From the NCBI GenBank assembly GCA_036877525.1, contig JAZGTH010000075.1, positions 3,802,001-3,866,000 of the forward strand: 64,000 nt of DNA, given 5' to 3'. Shown here one piece after another: positions 10,740-20,968 of the stretch. Each line of letters begins with the position of its first letter. Positions within the stretch are counted from its first letter, which is position 1. The notes under the pieces were generated by a model, which ran no database searches, was not told the origin of the DNA, and saw only the letters and a list, made by a program, of their open reading frames with translations. The translations under genes were made by a program, and so were the position numbers. This stretch comes from Chromobotia macracanthus (taxonomy: Eukaryota > Chordata > Actinopteri > Cypriniformes > Botiidae).

Positions 10740-11678
10740 ATGTATTTTAATGGCTCTGTTCTCTCACTCATACTCACTTTAAAGTCTTTGGAATTACCTG
10801 AGACGGGCATTTACCCTGCATTCATATTTGGAGCCACAACATACTTGATTATCTTACTCTGCAATCTAACAATTGTTTTAACCATATGCCTAAACAGAAA
10901 CCTTCATAAACCAATGTACATTTTATTGCTTAACATGCCGATCAATGACATAATGGTCGCTACAACCTTTTTCCCTCAGCTGTTGTATAGTATTTTGTTT
11001 CAGGACAGATTGATTTCCTACCCTGCATGTTTCCTTCAGGGTTTTTTCATACATCTGTATGGTGGTGTTGCTTACCTAACTCTCACCGTTATGGCCTATG
11101 ATAGATATATCGCTATCTGCTGGCCATTGAGATATAGCGCCATCATGACGAACGCCATCTTAGTGAGGATCACAGTAGCATTATGGCTCTCAAATGCTGT
11201 TGTTGTATTTGTCATTTTTGCTCTTCTGATGCCTTACAGATTTTGCGAGACGCACCTTGCAGATCTTGTCTGCTATAATCCACCTTTAATGAAAGTCGTA
11301 TGCGAGAGCACTCGCATAAACAACATCTATGGGCTCTTTTCTATGATATTGTACCACAGCATTTCACTTTCCACTGTGGCTTTTACATACATACGTATAT
11401 TAATTACATGTGTTACAAATAAGCAGTCGGATGCAAAGCTGAAGGCAATTCAGACGTGTGGGACTCATCTGGTGGTCTTCCTGTTCCTCGAGATAAACAC
11501 ACTTGTTCCTCTTCTCTCATACCGATTTGAAAATGTTCCGGCGTACCTGCACAGGGTTTTATCTATATCTATTTTTGTGTTTCCTCCCATTGTGAATCCA
11601 CTCGTTTATGGTTTTAAAACCAAAGAAATTAGACAGAAAATCGCCGCCTTTCTCAAGAGAAAGATAAACAGTGTGTGA
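10740..11678 (+). CDS. Odorant receptor (complete, 312 aa), plus-strand paralogue 2
   Basis: Intact OR with the same landmarks as paralogue 1: HKPMYILLLNMPIND, MAYDRYIAIC, KAIQTCGTHL and NPLVYGFKTKEIR. The 5' end, including about 40 bases before the ATG, and the last 100 or so coding bases plus the first bases of 3' UTR are nearly identical to paralogue 1. The middle (TM3 to TM6, where odorant-contacting residues lie in this family) carries most amino-acid changes. The start is conserved with paralogues 1 and 3. Control is probably by the EBF/TATA module at 9996-10022. Expected product: olfactory neuron GPCR; ligand unknown. Confidence 0.97.
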   Translation: MYFNGSVLSLILTLKSLELPETGIYPAFIFGATTYLIILLCNLTIVLTICLNRNLHKPMYILLLNMPINDIMVATTFFPQLLYSILFQDRLISYPACFLQGFFIHLYGGVAYLTLTVMAYDRYIAICWPLRYSAIMTNAILVRITVALWLSNAVVVFVIFALLMPYRFCETHLADLVCYNPPLMKVVCESTRINNIYGLFSMILYHSISLSTVAFTYIRILITCVTNKQSDAKLKAIQTCGTHLVVFLFLEINTLVPLLSYRFENVPAYLHRVLSISIFVFPPIVNPLVYGFKTKEIRQKIAAFLKRKINSV

Positions 11679-12677
11679 AGTCAAATGAAGCTTGTAAAGT
11701 AATATCATAAAGCACTTGATATATGATTTATCATTTTTAAGTCTGACTTTCTTTAAAAAACTGTTATTATATTTAAAACTATGTTTGTAAATGTTATGCT
11801 TGCATAACAACACTGTGTACTGAAGCTTGCATTGACCTTTTTTATGAAAATTATATTTGATATGTTAACATTAGAGATACTCTTTACAAGTGCCACAGAT
11901 GCAAAGATGTCTTAATATGTATTTATCTAGTGAAGGCACACTTAAGCATATATTTGAACATGATGTTTCCACTGAAACAGTAACTAAATAAAAAATGAAT
12001 GGTCTTTGTGAACAAATAACATCAGCTCCAATGATATTCTTTTTAAAGATTAGCATCTAAAATTGTTTTCATAAACAGTTATGTGTGTGTTTCTTTACCA
12101 AGGCAGTCTTTAACTATTAAAATACATTTAAACATTCATTTAATTGTAAAATGTTGTTTATTTTTGTATAACATCAGCACCAACACAACGGTCTGTAACT
12201 TCTATGTATTTCTGATTGGGTATTTCTAAATAAGCATCACACACATGTAAACATATATGGTCACGTGTTTATGAATTTCTGACATGAGTTCAGAACAAAT
12301 TGTGTTTGCAACATTATTTTAAGCTTCATAAATATGTTTAACATTTTTTTAATAATTATAGTGCATCAAGCTGTTTTATGTCTAAAGGTCAAGGAAAATG
12401 CTTCTTTGTGATATGGGCCCATTAGGAATGTAGATTTCATGTAAGCAAAATTTAGCTGATAACTAAGTTCATATCTAGCCAGGATGCAGTGGTACCTACA
12501 TAGAAAATTATGCTGGTTCAAATTTGAGTTGTGTTTTCAACAGGGATTGTGCTAAACAGCCATTGCACTCAAAGTAAAGCAGCAGGCCATAAGCGTCATC
12601 TCCCATGTGAAGAGTATGTCATTTATTTGTTTTTTTAAGGTGTGACTGTAATACGCGCATGCCACATACGAACACTC
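11679..12677. other. Intergenic spacer between paralogues 2 and 3
   Basis: Receptor 3' UTR followed by AT-rich DNA without convincing ORFs. The right end shows weak similarity to the 5' blocks of the other receptors. Confidence 0.45.
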
Positions 12678-12783
12678 ATTCCCCTGGTTAAACATAACAA
12701 ACAGCATTCATGAGTATAAATCTGAGGGTTACAGATGATATCAATACGTATTTCAACTGCCATGAAGGATGATCATTTAAGGT
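12678..12783 (+). promoter_or_regulatory. OR promoter module C: EBF/Olf-like site and TATA box
   Basis: ATTCCCCTGGTTAA (12678-12691) and CATGAGTATAAAT (TATA at 12715-12721) match modules A and B, but the spacer between them is about 17 bases longer. A possible donor (TTTAAG|GTGGAT, GT at 12782) is weaker than in A and B. The acceptor TTTTCCCAG ends at 13149. Confidence 0.55.
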
Positions 12784-13149
12784 GGATAAATATTGCACTT
12801 ACTGCAATATCACATTTACTGCACTTACCGCATTCTATGCATAAGCTATAGGATATGCAGCAACCTGACATATTACAATTATGTAAGGTTAAAAATGGAT
12901 TCAATACTGACAAAACGTGCAACCATTTATCAGTTCTCAACAACAATTTATTTACTTATTTACTTAAAAACACTGTTTCATGAGAACTAAATATAATCGT
13001 TTATCTGTAGTGCAGTAACATGTTTTAACAATCCACTGACGTGTTACAAAATCTGCTTTTCCTACATTGTTCTGCAGTTGTTGTGTTTTATTGAACATAT
13101 TGTGGAGCATTTAACCTGCTCTTGTAAACAATTTATTGCTTTTTCCCAG

Positions 13150-13333
13150 GTTGTATGCAAGCTGATGCCGCACAAAATGAAAAAGGACAAATTCTTCAAA
13201 CTTCAAAGTTAAACTTATGTAACATATAAATTTATACAAACGTTTCTATTTATATATTGTTGATCTAAACAGGCACTATTGCATGTTTGTACAGTTTTGT
13301 ACAGGCCATCATTAGGGGAAGCAATTTGTCACC
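13150..13333 (+). other. 5' UTR part of the coding exon with an upstream ORF
   Basis: It follows the acceptor at 13148-13149. An upstream ORF at 13155-13229 (24 codons plus stop) occupies the same relative place as those of the other two paralogues, but its sequence differs. Confidence 0.45.
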
Positions 13334-14281
13334 ATGTATTCTAATGGATCTGTTCACTCACTGGTACTGACCTTGTACTCTCTGGAACTATCTGCGACAA
13401 GCATTTATTCAGCTTTTTTATTTGGATTAGTGGCATACTTAATCATCTTACTCAGCAATTTAGCAATAGTTACCACTATATGCTTCAACAGAAGCCTTCA
13501 TAAACCCATGTACATTTTGTTGCTGAACATGCCGATCAATGACACGATGGGTGCCACGAGCTTTTTCCCTCAGCTGTTGTATAGCATATGGTCTCAGAAC
13601 AGATCGATCTCCTACTCTGCCTGTTTTCTTCAGGGCTTTTTCGTGCACCTGTACGGTGGTGCTTCTCATGTCATTCTTACAGCGATGGCCTATGACAGAT
13701 ACATCGCCATCTGCTGCCCGCTGAGATACGGTGCCATCATGACCAATAATAACTTATTGAGAATCATAGCTTGTATGTGGTTCTTTCACTTTATCATTAT
13801 ATTTGTGCTTTTCCTGCTTCTTCTGCCCTACAAGATTTGTCAGACCTACATGGAAGAACTCATCTGCTACAATCCATCCATAATGAAAATCGTCTGCGAG
13901 GACACACGAGTAAACAACATCTATGGGTTGTTTATTTTAATTTTTTATCATGTTCTTTCACTTTCTGTTGTAGCATTTACGTATATAAATATATTAATCG
14001 CCTGTGTTTCAAATAAGCAGTCAGACGCGAAGATGAAGGCAGTTCAGACGTGTGGGACACATCTGGTGGTTTACTTGTTTTTAGAGTTTAACACCTTTTT
14101 TCCTCTGATCGCACATCGGTCTGAAAACATTCCGGCGTACCTGCGCAGGGTCTTTTCTACGTCTGTTCTGGTGTTTCCTCCCATAGTGAATCCACTCATT
14201 TATGGGTTTAAAACGAAAGAAATTAGACAGAAAATGTTCACCTGTTTCAAAAGAAAGATACGAGTATATGAAGGAAACTGA
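13334..14281 (+). CDS. Odorant receptor (complete, 315 aa), plus-strand paralogue 3
   Basis: Intact OR of the same subfamily: NGS near the N-terminus, LHKPMYILLLNMPIND, MAYDRYIAIC, KAVQTCGTHL and NPLIYGFKTKEIRQK. It is more diverged from paralogues 1 and 2 than they are from each other, and has a slightly longer tail (ending RVYEGN). CACCATG start context is conserved. It is the last plus-strand receptor of the array; the next receptors are on the opposite strand and from another subfamily. No frameshift or early stop. Expected role: olfactory GPCR. Confidence 0.97.
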   Translation: MYSNGSVHSLVLTLYSLELSATSIYSAFLFGLVAYLIILLSNLAIVTTICFNRSLHKPMYILLLNMPINDTMGATSFFPQLLYSIWSQNRSISYSACFLQGFFVHLYGGASHVILTAMAYDRYIAICCPLRYGAIMTNNNLLRIIACMWFFHFIIIFVLFLLLLPYKICQTYMEELICYNPSIMKIVCEDTRVNNIYGLFILIFYHVLSLSVVAFTYINILIACVSNKQSDAKMKAVQTCGTHLVVYLFLEFNTFFPLIAHRSENIPAYLRRVFSTSVLVFPPIVNPLIYGFKTKEIRQKMFTCFKRKIRVYEGN

Positions 14282-15294
14282 AGCGGAATGATTTTTATAT
14301 CAATTAATTAAAAATTATATATTTCATATATTATAGATACATGTGAGACTTTCTTTCTCATATGCATGCTGTTGTTGACAGTTATTTCATGCCCTTATGT
14401 GATTATTCAACAAGTAATGCTTTTGGAAAACATAAATGTTTTCATTGCCATGCATGACTACAGTAAAGCGTAAAATACTGTAATATATTAATAACAACAG
14501 CAGGAATAAACCGTCACCAGACCTCACAAGGCTCAGAAATGTTCAGAAATTCCCTAGAAATTGTATAATATGAATGCTTTCCTTTGTCATATGTTAAAAC
14601 TACAGACCTGCTTAACTGTTAGATCAGTGTTAGTGTGGGCTGCTTTCAGTCAGGTTACCCTCATTAGCCCTGACACTGATTAAACGTGTGTCCATTGAGC
14701 ATTTCCTGATCATTCCATATAAACATAAAAATTTATTTCTGTGCAGATCCAAGTTTATGCAGGTTAAACTGCATGTTTTGTTTTCTGATGAAGTTGTTTT
14801 AACTTGTTTTAACTAAAGCCTGGTGGTGAAACCAGCAGCATCCAAAACACAACATGTCTTTTCAGCAGGGCTGTCCTATTCATATTATTTGTAAAGAATG
14901 TTTGACGTGATATAAAAAGAGGGTGACAAGTGTATCAGTTATCAGTATACTGTTAAATATTAAATACAGCATTTGAAATATATTACATATTAAATAGATG
15001 ATTTAAACAGTTATACTTGGTTCCACTTTGTGTTTCCTGAAAACCATAAAGAATGCCTAAAGAATTAATAATGTAGATAAAAAACTGAGAACAAAGAATC
15101 TTTTTGACTCTTTAAGTGACAAATATAACATTTCAAATGAAAGATCTCATGTATGCATCTGGCAGACACCTCGAATGCATTCAAGCTATACATATACCAG
15201 TTTCCTGGAAACCAAACCTATGACCTTTGTGTTGCTATATAGCATTGTGCTTTACTAGTTCCAAAAAAAGTGACATATTTGTCAAGGTATAGTA
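14282..15294. other. Intergenic DNA
   Basis: 3' flank of the plus-strand array; AT-rich, with no supported gene. Confidence 0.45.
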
Positions 15295-15488
15295 ATCCAT
15301 ACTTGAAATGTGACCTCTGCATTTAACCCATCCAGTGAGTAATGAACACACACACACACTGAACAGTGGGCAGCACTGTGGCACCTTGGGAGCAACTGGG
15401 TGAAAGTCATTTTCCTGCCAGCATTGGGAATCAAACCTATGTCCTTTAGGTTGCAAGTCTGAATCTTCATTAGGCCATGACTGCCCAA
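15295..15488 (-). mobile_element. tRNA-derived SINE (minus orientation)
   Basis: On the minus strand it starts with a tRNA-like head: A-box-like TGGCCTAATGAAG and B-box-like GGTTTGATTCCC. A body follows, containing the GTGTGTGTGTTCATTACTC and GGGTTAAATGCAGAGGTC segments typical of a very common fish SINE. The copy is diverged and has no coding capacity. Confidence 0.75.
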
Positions 15489-15929
15489 GTAGCACAATGA
15501 ATAACTGTAAATGTGAAGTTGTTACTGATCTACATAAATCTCAGTTGTATTTATAGTATATGTACAGTTTTGACAGAGCAAAAAATATTCTGTTCACTTA
15601 GTGCTGTACAGTAGCAATGAGCAGCTATTATTTGTATAATATAATGATATTTGCTTTTCTACATGTAAAAAATATGGATATGGATAGAAGAGGTTCAAAT
15701 TGCAATTACATCGACAATTTACAAATATGCATTTATTGAGTTTGTTGACAGTTTAATAGTATAATTACTGTATTTCAGTGTCCTGCTCCTCAGAATTAAG
15801 CACCATAAACACAGAAATTATGAATCATTTGTTCATTACCATAAATATGCATTTTCAGTGTTGTTGTTTAATCCTGATGTAATTTTAAATGTTGTGTTTT
15901 TTTTGTGACATCCTGGCACACGTCATACT
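15489..15929. other. 3' flank of the minus-strand receptor
   Basis: AT-rich DNA, probably including the 3' UTR of the receptor at 15930-16865. No gene seen. Confidence 0.4.
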
Positions 15930-16865
15930 TTACACAGATATTTTTCTTTTAAAGACTTTCAGCAGATTTTTTCGTACTTCATAGCTGTTCAGTCCATAAA
16001 CAATTGGATTCACAAGTGGAGGCACTAAAAAAATGAGCATGCCCATAATCTTTTGCAGATTTGAGTTAACGCTTTGGAACCTGTGTGACAGGATAGTGAA
16101 TGTTCCAACAATTTCATAAATGATAAAGATGATCAGCTGAGCCACGCAGGTGTTGATGGCTTTACTTTTCGCTTCAGACCTGCTTGTAGCCAAACATGTG
16201 ATCAATATTTTCACATAAGAAAAAGCTTGAATAGAAACACTTATAATCTGCATTACGGCGGTGTTGAATAAGCCTATGATGTTATTAATGATAGTATTGC
16301 TACAGGTGAGCTTAAGGAGAGAGGGGTTATCACAAAATACATTCAGAATATGAGATCTGCATCTGGAATGCATTCCCTGCAAGGAGAACAATAGAAGAAT
16401 GAAAAAAAGGTCAAGACCCCAAACCAGAGCCACAATTCCTATCACAGCCTTCGGTGTCATGATAGCATTGTATCGCAGAGGCATGCAAATGGCAACGTAG
16501 CGATCAAAAGCCATGGCAGCCAGGACAAACAAAACGGCACCTCCATACATGTGGAGCAAGAAGCCCTGGAGCACACAGAGGGGGTAGTATGTGTAACGGC
16601 TTTCTGTCACAATGTCAGAGAGAACCTTGGGGAACATAGATGTGATTCCAACAAGATCATTGAGAGGAAGGCTGAAGAGAATGAAATACATCGGCTTGTG
16701 GAGACTTTGCTCCAGCATTATAAGGAGCAACAGTGTTACATTACAAAAAGCACAAAACATGTAGATGAAGAGGCCGATGAAAAATATGGGATATTTGAAT
16801 CCTGGAGGGATGGAAAACGGATCCAGAGTCATTTCGAATCTCACTATGATGGATAAGTTCTCCAT
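15930..16865 (-). CDS. Odorant receptor (complete, 311 aa), minus-strand pair member 1
   Basis: Intact OR: NLS glycosylation site at residues 3-5, HKPMYFILFSLPLND in TM2, MAFDRYVAIC at 118-127, ECL2 cysteines (CRSHILNVFCDN) and NPIVYGLN in TM7. The TM6 entry motif reads KAINTCVAQL, with Gln where most ORs have His. Residues 1-233 are identical to the receptor at 19735-20673; the remaining 78 residues differ at many sites (FTILSHRFQSV here, FYVLSHRFSNV there). The ATG lies 14 bases after a strong acceptor. This pattern indicates recent gene conversion or duplication with a diverged 3' end. Expected role: olfactory GPCR, ligand unknown. Confidence 0.97.
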   Translation of the reverse strand: MENLSIIVRFEMTLDPFSIPPGFKYPIFFIGLFIYMFCAFCNVTLLLLIMLEQSLHKPMYFILFSLPLNDLVGITSMFPKVLSDIVTESRYTYYPLCVLQGFLLHMYGGAVLFVLAAMAFDRYVAICMPLRYNAIMTPKAVIGIVALVWGLDLFFILLLFSLQGMHSRCRSHILNVFCDNPSLLKLTCSNTIINNIIGLFNTAVMQIISVSIQAFSYVKILITCLATSRSEAKSKAINTCVAQLIIFIIYEIVGTFTILSHRFQSVNSNLQKIMGMLIFLVPPLVNPIVYGLNSYEVRKNLLKVFKRKISV

Positions 16866-16879
16866 TACGACTCTGGAAT

Positions 16880-17081
16880 CTGTAAGAACAGAGAGACAAG
16901 AAGAACTTTAAGATTTGATCCAAATTTCAAATCTATGAATTAGAAAATAAGCCACAAAACATTTGTCAGTAACTCACCTCATACATTAAAAGAGACCACA
17001 GTATGTGTCTTGATGTTGTCACCAACGAGGTAACAGGTTAGTTCTCTGATAGTCAGTTAAAGCATGTTGGCCTTATATAGA
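16880..17081 (-). promoter_or_regulatory. TATA box, non-coding exon 1 and first intron of the receptor at 15930-16865
   Basis: Minus strand: CTATATAAGG at 17071-17080, an exon from about 17045 to 16978 ending ATGAG|GTGAGT, a 98-bp intron, and acceptor CTGTTCTTACAG (AG at 16880-16881). The paralogue has the same arrangement, which supports the model. Confidence 0.65.
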
Positions 17082-19734
17082 CAGCCAACACAGAATACCT
17101 TGGCAACACATCAAAACCCTGATGAGAAAAAACAGCATGCCAACAATAGGCAGAAACAATGTTGTGCGGCTACATCATTATGACAACAATGTGATGCAGC
17201 TCAATTAATCTACAAAACTGAAAGTGATGTCATAATGATGATCACTAAAAGTAAGGAAATCATTTTTGTTTTTCAGTCTGTCTCTACTAATTATCACTTT
17301 ATCATGTGTTCTATATCACAAACATGGCTCTTATTCTAAATAGGTGTCATATCTTATGCCATTTTGTCTTTGAATTAGATCTTATCAAAATGTGATGTAT
17401 CGATCACTTAATAAGATTGAAATATTAATCGTTTTCTTTTTTATCATTTCACTTCAGAAGAAGTGTTACCCACTGGAGACATAAGGATTACTTTTATGAA
17501 GGATGATGCGCTTTGTGGAGCTTCAAAATCTCGGGCACTATTCACTGCCATTATAAAGTTAGGAAGAGCCAAGATATTAGAAAGAAAGGAGAAGAAATAA
17601 AAAAAGTCATATACACTTAAGATGGTTTGAGGGTGAGTAAATTTGGATGGACTACTCCTTTAATACATATAAATAAATACATATGTTTTACATGGCACCA
17701 GAAGCATTGCATGTAATGTAAGCAATATTTCATGTTACAGATCATGAAATATTGTAGAACTCACTGCACTTAAAGCAGGATAGGTGATGTTTTCCAGAAA
17801 TATTTTTAAGCTGGTTGAACGTGTCTTTACTTCCTGATAGCAATCACTAAATAAAGTGCTCTAAATACATTTATGTATCTCCTATGGAAGGTGCAGGACC
17901 ATAAAGTGTGTGTCCAGTCGGGACAGGATGTTTTACTTGCCTGCCAAACTATGTATCTGCATACCTCCACACACTTTTAGCTTTTCAAAGCTAGCCTGCT
18001 ATTTCTAGCCTCTCCGAAAGTTCCTACAATACCTTTAAAATGTGGTTTTCATCACCACAGTTAAAAACAAACTTCTTGCACCTGAGCAATGGTAGAGAGA
18101 TGGGAAGGCCAAGACTGCAAGAAAGCTTTAGAAAGAAGTGCACATAACAAATTATACATGCACACATATAACGTACATACTCTATATTATATTAATAGTA
18201 ATACATTTTAATGATAAATATGCTTATACAAGGAGATAGATAGAGAGAGACAGAAGTTTTTAAAATACAATAAAACTGTGGAGTTATTTAAATGTATTAA
18301 TGCTAACAATAATATGCCATGTTTGTGTTCTTTGGCAAATTGGGATTTAGTAACATCAGACCATGTCAACATATTTTCATAAGTCTAACTGTTAAGATCT
18401 GCAGGGATTCTGTTTATGGCATCCGCTTTGTTTTGTCACATATAATAAACCCTTTGACAATTAAGCCCATCTTATTAGCAGTAAACTCATTAATTGTGTT
18501 GATGTGTTACCAGCTTAATGTCCTAATGCACCATGTCACTAATAACACCTTTGGGATGAGTTTCACAGAGCCCAACTGTGTTGTTCTGTATCATTTTATA
18601 ATCATCAACAAAAAATCATCCCGGTAACCTCCTCACCTGACGTTAGTGCAGAAACTCTGAGCTTCAACTCTGTGTGTATCTCCAGACTGACCTTGTGTCT
18701 GGAGACTGACCATTTTGGATCAGCTTCTACAGATGTTCCAAAAAGCAGCCATTCACCTTTTAGGTTCCTGAATATGAGAGGTTTAGCTTTTGTATTATTT
18801 TCATTTAGAAATGAAATTTGGCACTGATAATATTATTGTCACTTTGCGTGGTAAATTGTTTTTTCTTTATTTGTAAGAAATGTGGGATAAAATAATGTTT
18901 AAAAGATGTGCTGCAGACGTATGTAGCATGAAAGAATTTTACATACAAAAGTCATCTGCACTTCCTATTACCTTCTTTGTCCATTGTCTATTCCTATGAC
19001 CTTATTTGCCCATGTATTCAACTACTCTATGAAGTCAGAGGAGTTTTAATTTTTCTCTTTTGTGTGCTACACATTTATAAGTCTAGCTGGTGATTTAAAT
19101 TCACGTTTAGAGTGTAGGAGATACCTATAGATTATCTGAGGAAATCTAGTCTCCAAAGGTTCATTGAAATTAGATTACAGCCATTAAACAGTGACCCTGC
19201 AGGGAGGGGACCAGTTGAAGCCAGTGTTGGTCAAGGGACAGAGAAGGTGAGCTAATTATTCTGCAGAGAGTATAAGGTCCACACAGGTTCATGTTGGATA
19301 TTTTAATTCCTCATTTTCATCTCAATTGTAAGTCTGCTTTGTCGTTAAAACCCATGCATGTACACGTTTCCACACACATTTGGAAATAGATGTCATGGTG
19401 GAGGATTATGGGGAATGAATACGACATGGGAATGAACACAAAGAACCAGCAGAGGGGGTGCAGAGGTGTGAACAAAACTTTCTGGACAATCATCATTTTT
19501 TTATCATTTTTGTGACATCCGTCTCTGCCTTAAAAAATGAAAGAAATCTTTTTGCATTATGATGTTTTATTCACAATACATAACTCCCTGCATTCACAAA
19601 TACATAACTCCCTGCATTAGTAATATTCAAGTAACCCTATGTATATATATATCATATAACCAATCAGGGCATATAATATATACATATATATATATATATA
19701 TATACAAATATACATTAATATTCAAATTTGCAAC
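17082..19734. other. Intergenic DNA between the minus-strand pair
   Basis: No complete gene. The stretch at about 18340-18560 is similar to 21480-21690, so the duplication that made the two receptors included several hundred bases of 5' flank. A TA-rich tract lies at the right end. CCAGCAGAGGGGG at 19446-19458 is a near-match to a CTCF core. Confidence 0.5.
19638..19706. repeat. TA-rich simple repeat
   Basis: Interrupted (TA)n/(ATAC)n tract just downstream of the receptor stop codon at 19735. Confidence 0.9.
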
Positions 19735-20673
19735 CTAAAAACTGGAGGTTTTTCTTTTAAGGACTTTCAGCAGATGTTTTCGAATTTCTTGGCTGTTGAG
19801 TCCATAAACAATTGGATTTAAAACAGGGGACACTAAAAAGATGAGCATGCCCATAATCTTTTGCAGATTTGAGTTAACGTTTGAGAACCTGTGTGACAGT
19901 ACATAGAAAGTCATAACAATTTCATAAATGATAAAGATGATCAGCTGAGCCACGCAGGTGTTGATGGCTTTAATCTTCGCTTCAGACCTGCTTGTAGCCA
20001 AACATGTGATCAATATTTTCACATAAGAAAAAGCTTGAATAGAAACACTTATAATCTGCATTACGGCAGTGTTGAATAAGCCTATGATGTTATTAATGAT
20101 AGTATTGCTACAGGTGAGCTTAAGGAGAGAGGGGTTATCACAAAATACATTCAGAATATGAGATCTGCATCTGGAATGCATTCCCTGCAAGGAGAACAAT
20201 AGAAGAATGAAAAAAAGGTCAAGACCCCAAACCAGAGCCACAATTCCTATCACAGCCTTCGGTGTCATGATAGCATTGTATCGCAGAGGCATGCAAATGG
20301 CAACGTAGCGATCAAAAGCCATGGCAGCCAGGACAAACAAAACGGCACCTCCATACATGTGGAGCAAGAAGCCCTGGAGCACACAGAGGGGGTAGTATGT
20401 GTAACGGCTTTCTGTCACAATGTCAGAGAGAACCTTGGGGAACATAGATGTGATTCCAACAAGATCATTGAGAGGAAGGCTGAAGAGAATGAAATACATC
20501 GGCTTGTGGAGACTTTGCTCCAGCATTATAAGGAGCAACAGTGTTACGTTACAAAAAGCACAAAACATGTAGATGAAGAGGCCGATGAAAAATATGGGAT
20601 ATTTGAATCCTGGAGGGATGGAAAACGGATCCAGAGTCATTTCAAATCTCACTATGATGGATAAGTTCTCCAT
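19735..20673 (-). CDS. Odorant receptor (complete, 312 aa), minus-strand pair member 2
   Basis: Intact OR nearly identical to the receptor at 15930-16865 through residue 233, with only a few base differences over about 700 bp. It then diverges through TM6-TM7 and the C-tail (ending KRKTSSF). Motifs are HKPMYFILFSLPLND, MAFDRYVAIC, KAINTCVAQL (Gln in place of His) and NPIVYGLNSQEIRK. Near-identity extends 14 bases upstream of the ATG to the splice acceptor and stops there. It is the last receptor of the cluster; the next gene is Rab1. Expected role: olfactory GPCR. Confidence 0.97.
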   Translation of the reverse strand: MENLSIIVRFEMTLDPFSIPPGFKYPIFFIGLFIYMFCAFCNVTLLLLIMLEQSLHKPMYFILFSLPLNDLVGITSMFPKVLSDIVTESRYTYYPLCVLQGFLLHMYGGAVLFVLAAMAFDRYVAICMPLRYNAIMTPKAVIGIVALVWGLDLFFILLLFSLQGMHSRCRSHILNVFCDNPSLLKLTCSNTIINNIIGLFNTAVMQIISVSIQAFSYVKILITCLATSRSEAKIKAINTCVAQLIIFIIYEIVMTFYVLSHRFSNVNSNLQKIMGMLIFLVSPVLNPIVYGLNSQEIRKHLLKVLKRKTSSF

Positions 20674-20687
20674 TACGGCTCTGGAAT

Positions 20688-20881
20688 CTGCATAAAAGAG
20701 GGAGAAGTCTTGATACTCGTATCATTTTTTTACTTCTATATGAATATAAAAATAATTTTAAACCATAGTCAGAACAATTGTTTAATATCACTTACCTCGT
20801 ACATTAAGACAGTTTATAGTTTGTGTTGTCACCAACAATGAGAAGTCATCAAGGACAGTGAAACACTTACGTTTTATATAG
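20688..20881 (-). promoter_or_regulatory. TATA box, non-coding exon 1 and first intron of the receptor at 19735-20673
   Basis: Minus strand: CTATATAAAAC at about 20871-20881, an exon from about 20850 to 20796 ending TACGAG|GTAAGT, an intron, and acceptor CTTTTATGCAG (AG at 20688-20689). Exon 1 contains TTGGTGACAACA, shared with the homologous exon of the sister gene. Confidence 0.65.
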
Positions 20882-20955
20882 CTCTTGATGACATCATCAT
20901 AAGGTATTAACCCTTCAAGACTCATTAAGGCCACGGACGGGTCAAGGGTATGTCA

Positions 20956-20968
20956 ACAGCAGGGGGCA
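20956..20968 (+). promoter_or_regulatory. CTCF-like motif at the edge of the receptor cluster
   Basis: ACAGCAGGGGGCA matches CCASYAGRKGGCR except for the first base. It lies just outside the last receptor promoter and before the Rab1/connexin block, a plausible place for a domain boundary. Motif evidence only. Confidence 0.3.

Noticed and set aside
18319..18627. 102-codon plus-strand ORF between receptors
   Set aside because: AT-driven open frame; the peptide shows no receptor motif, and the DNA is part of a duplicated non-coding flank.
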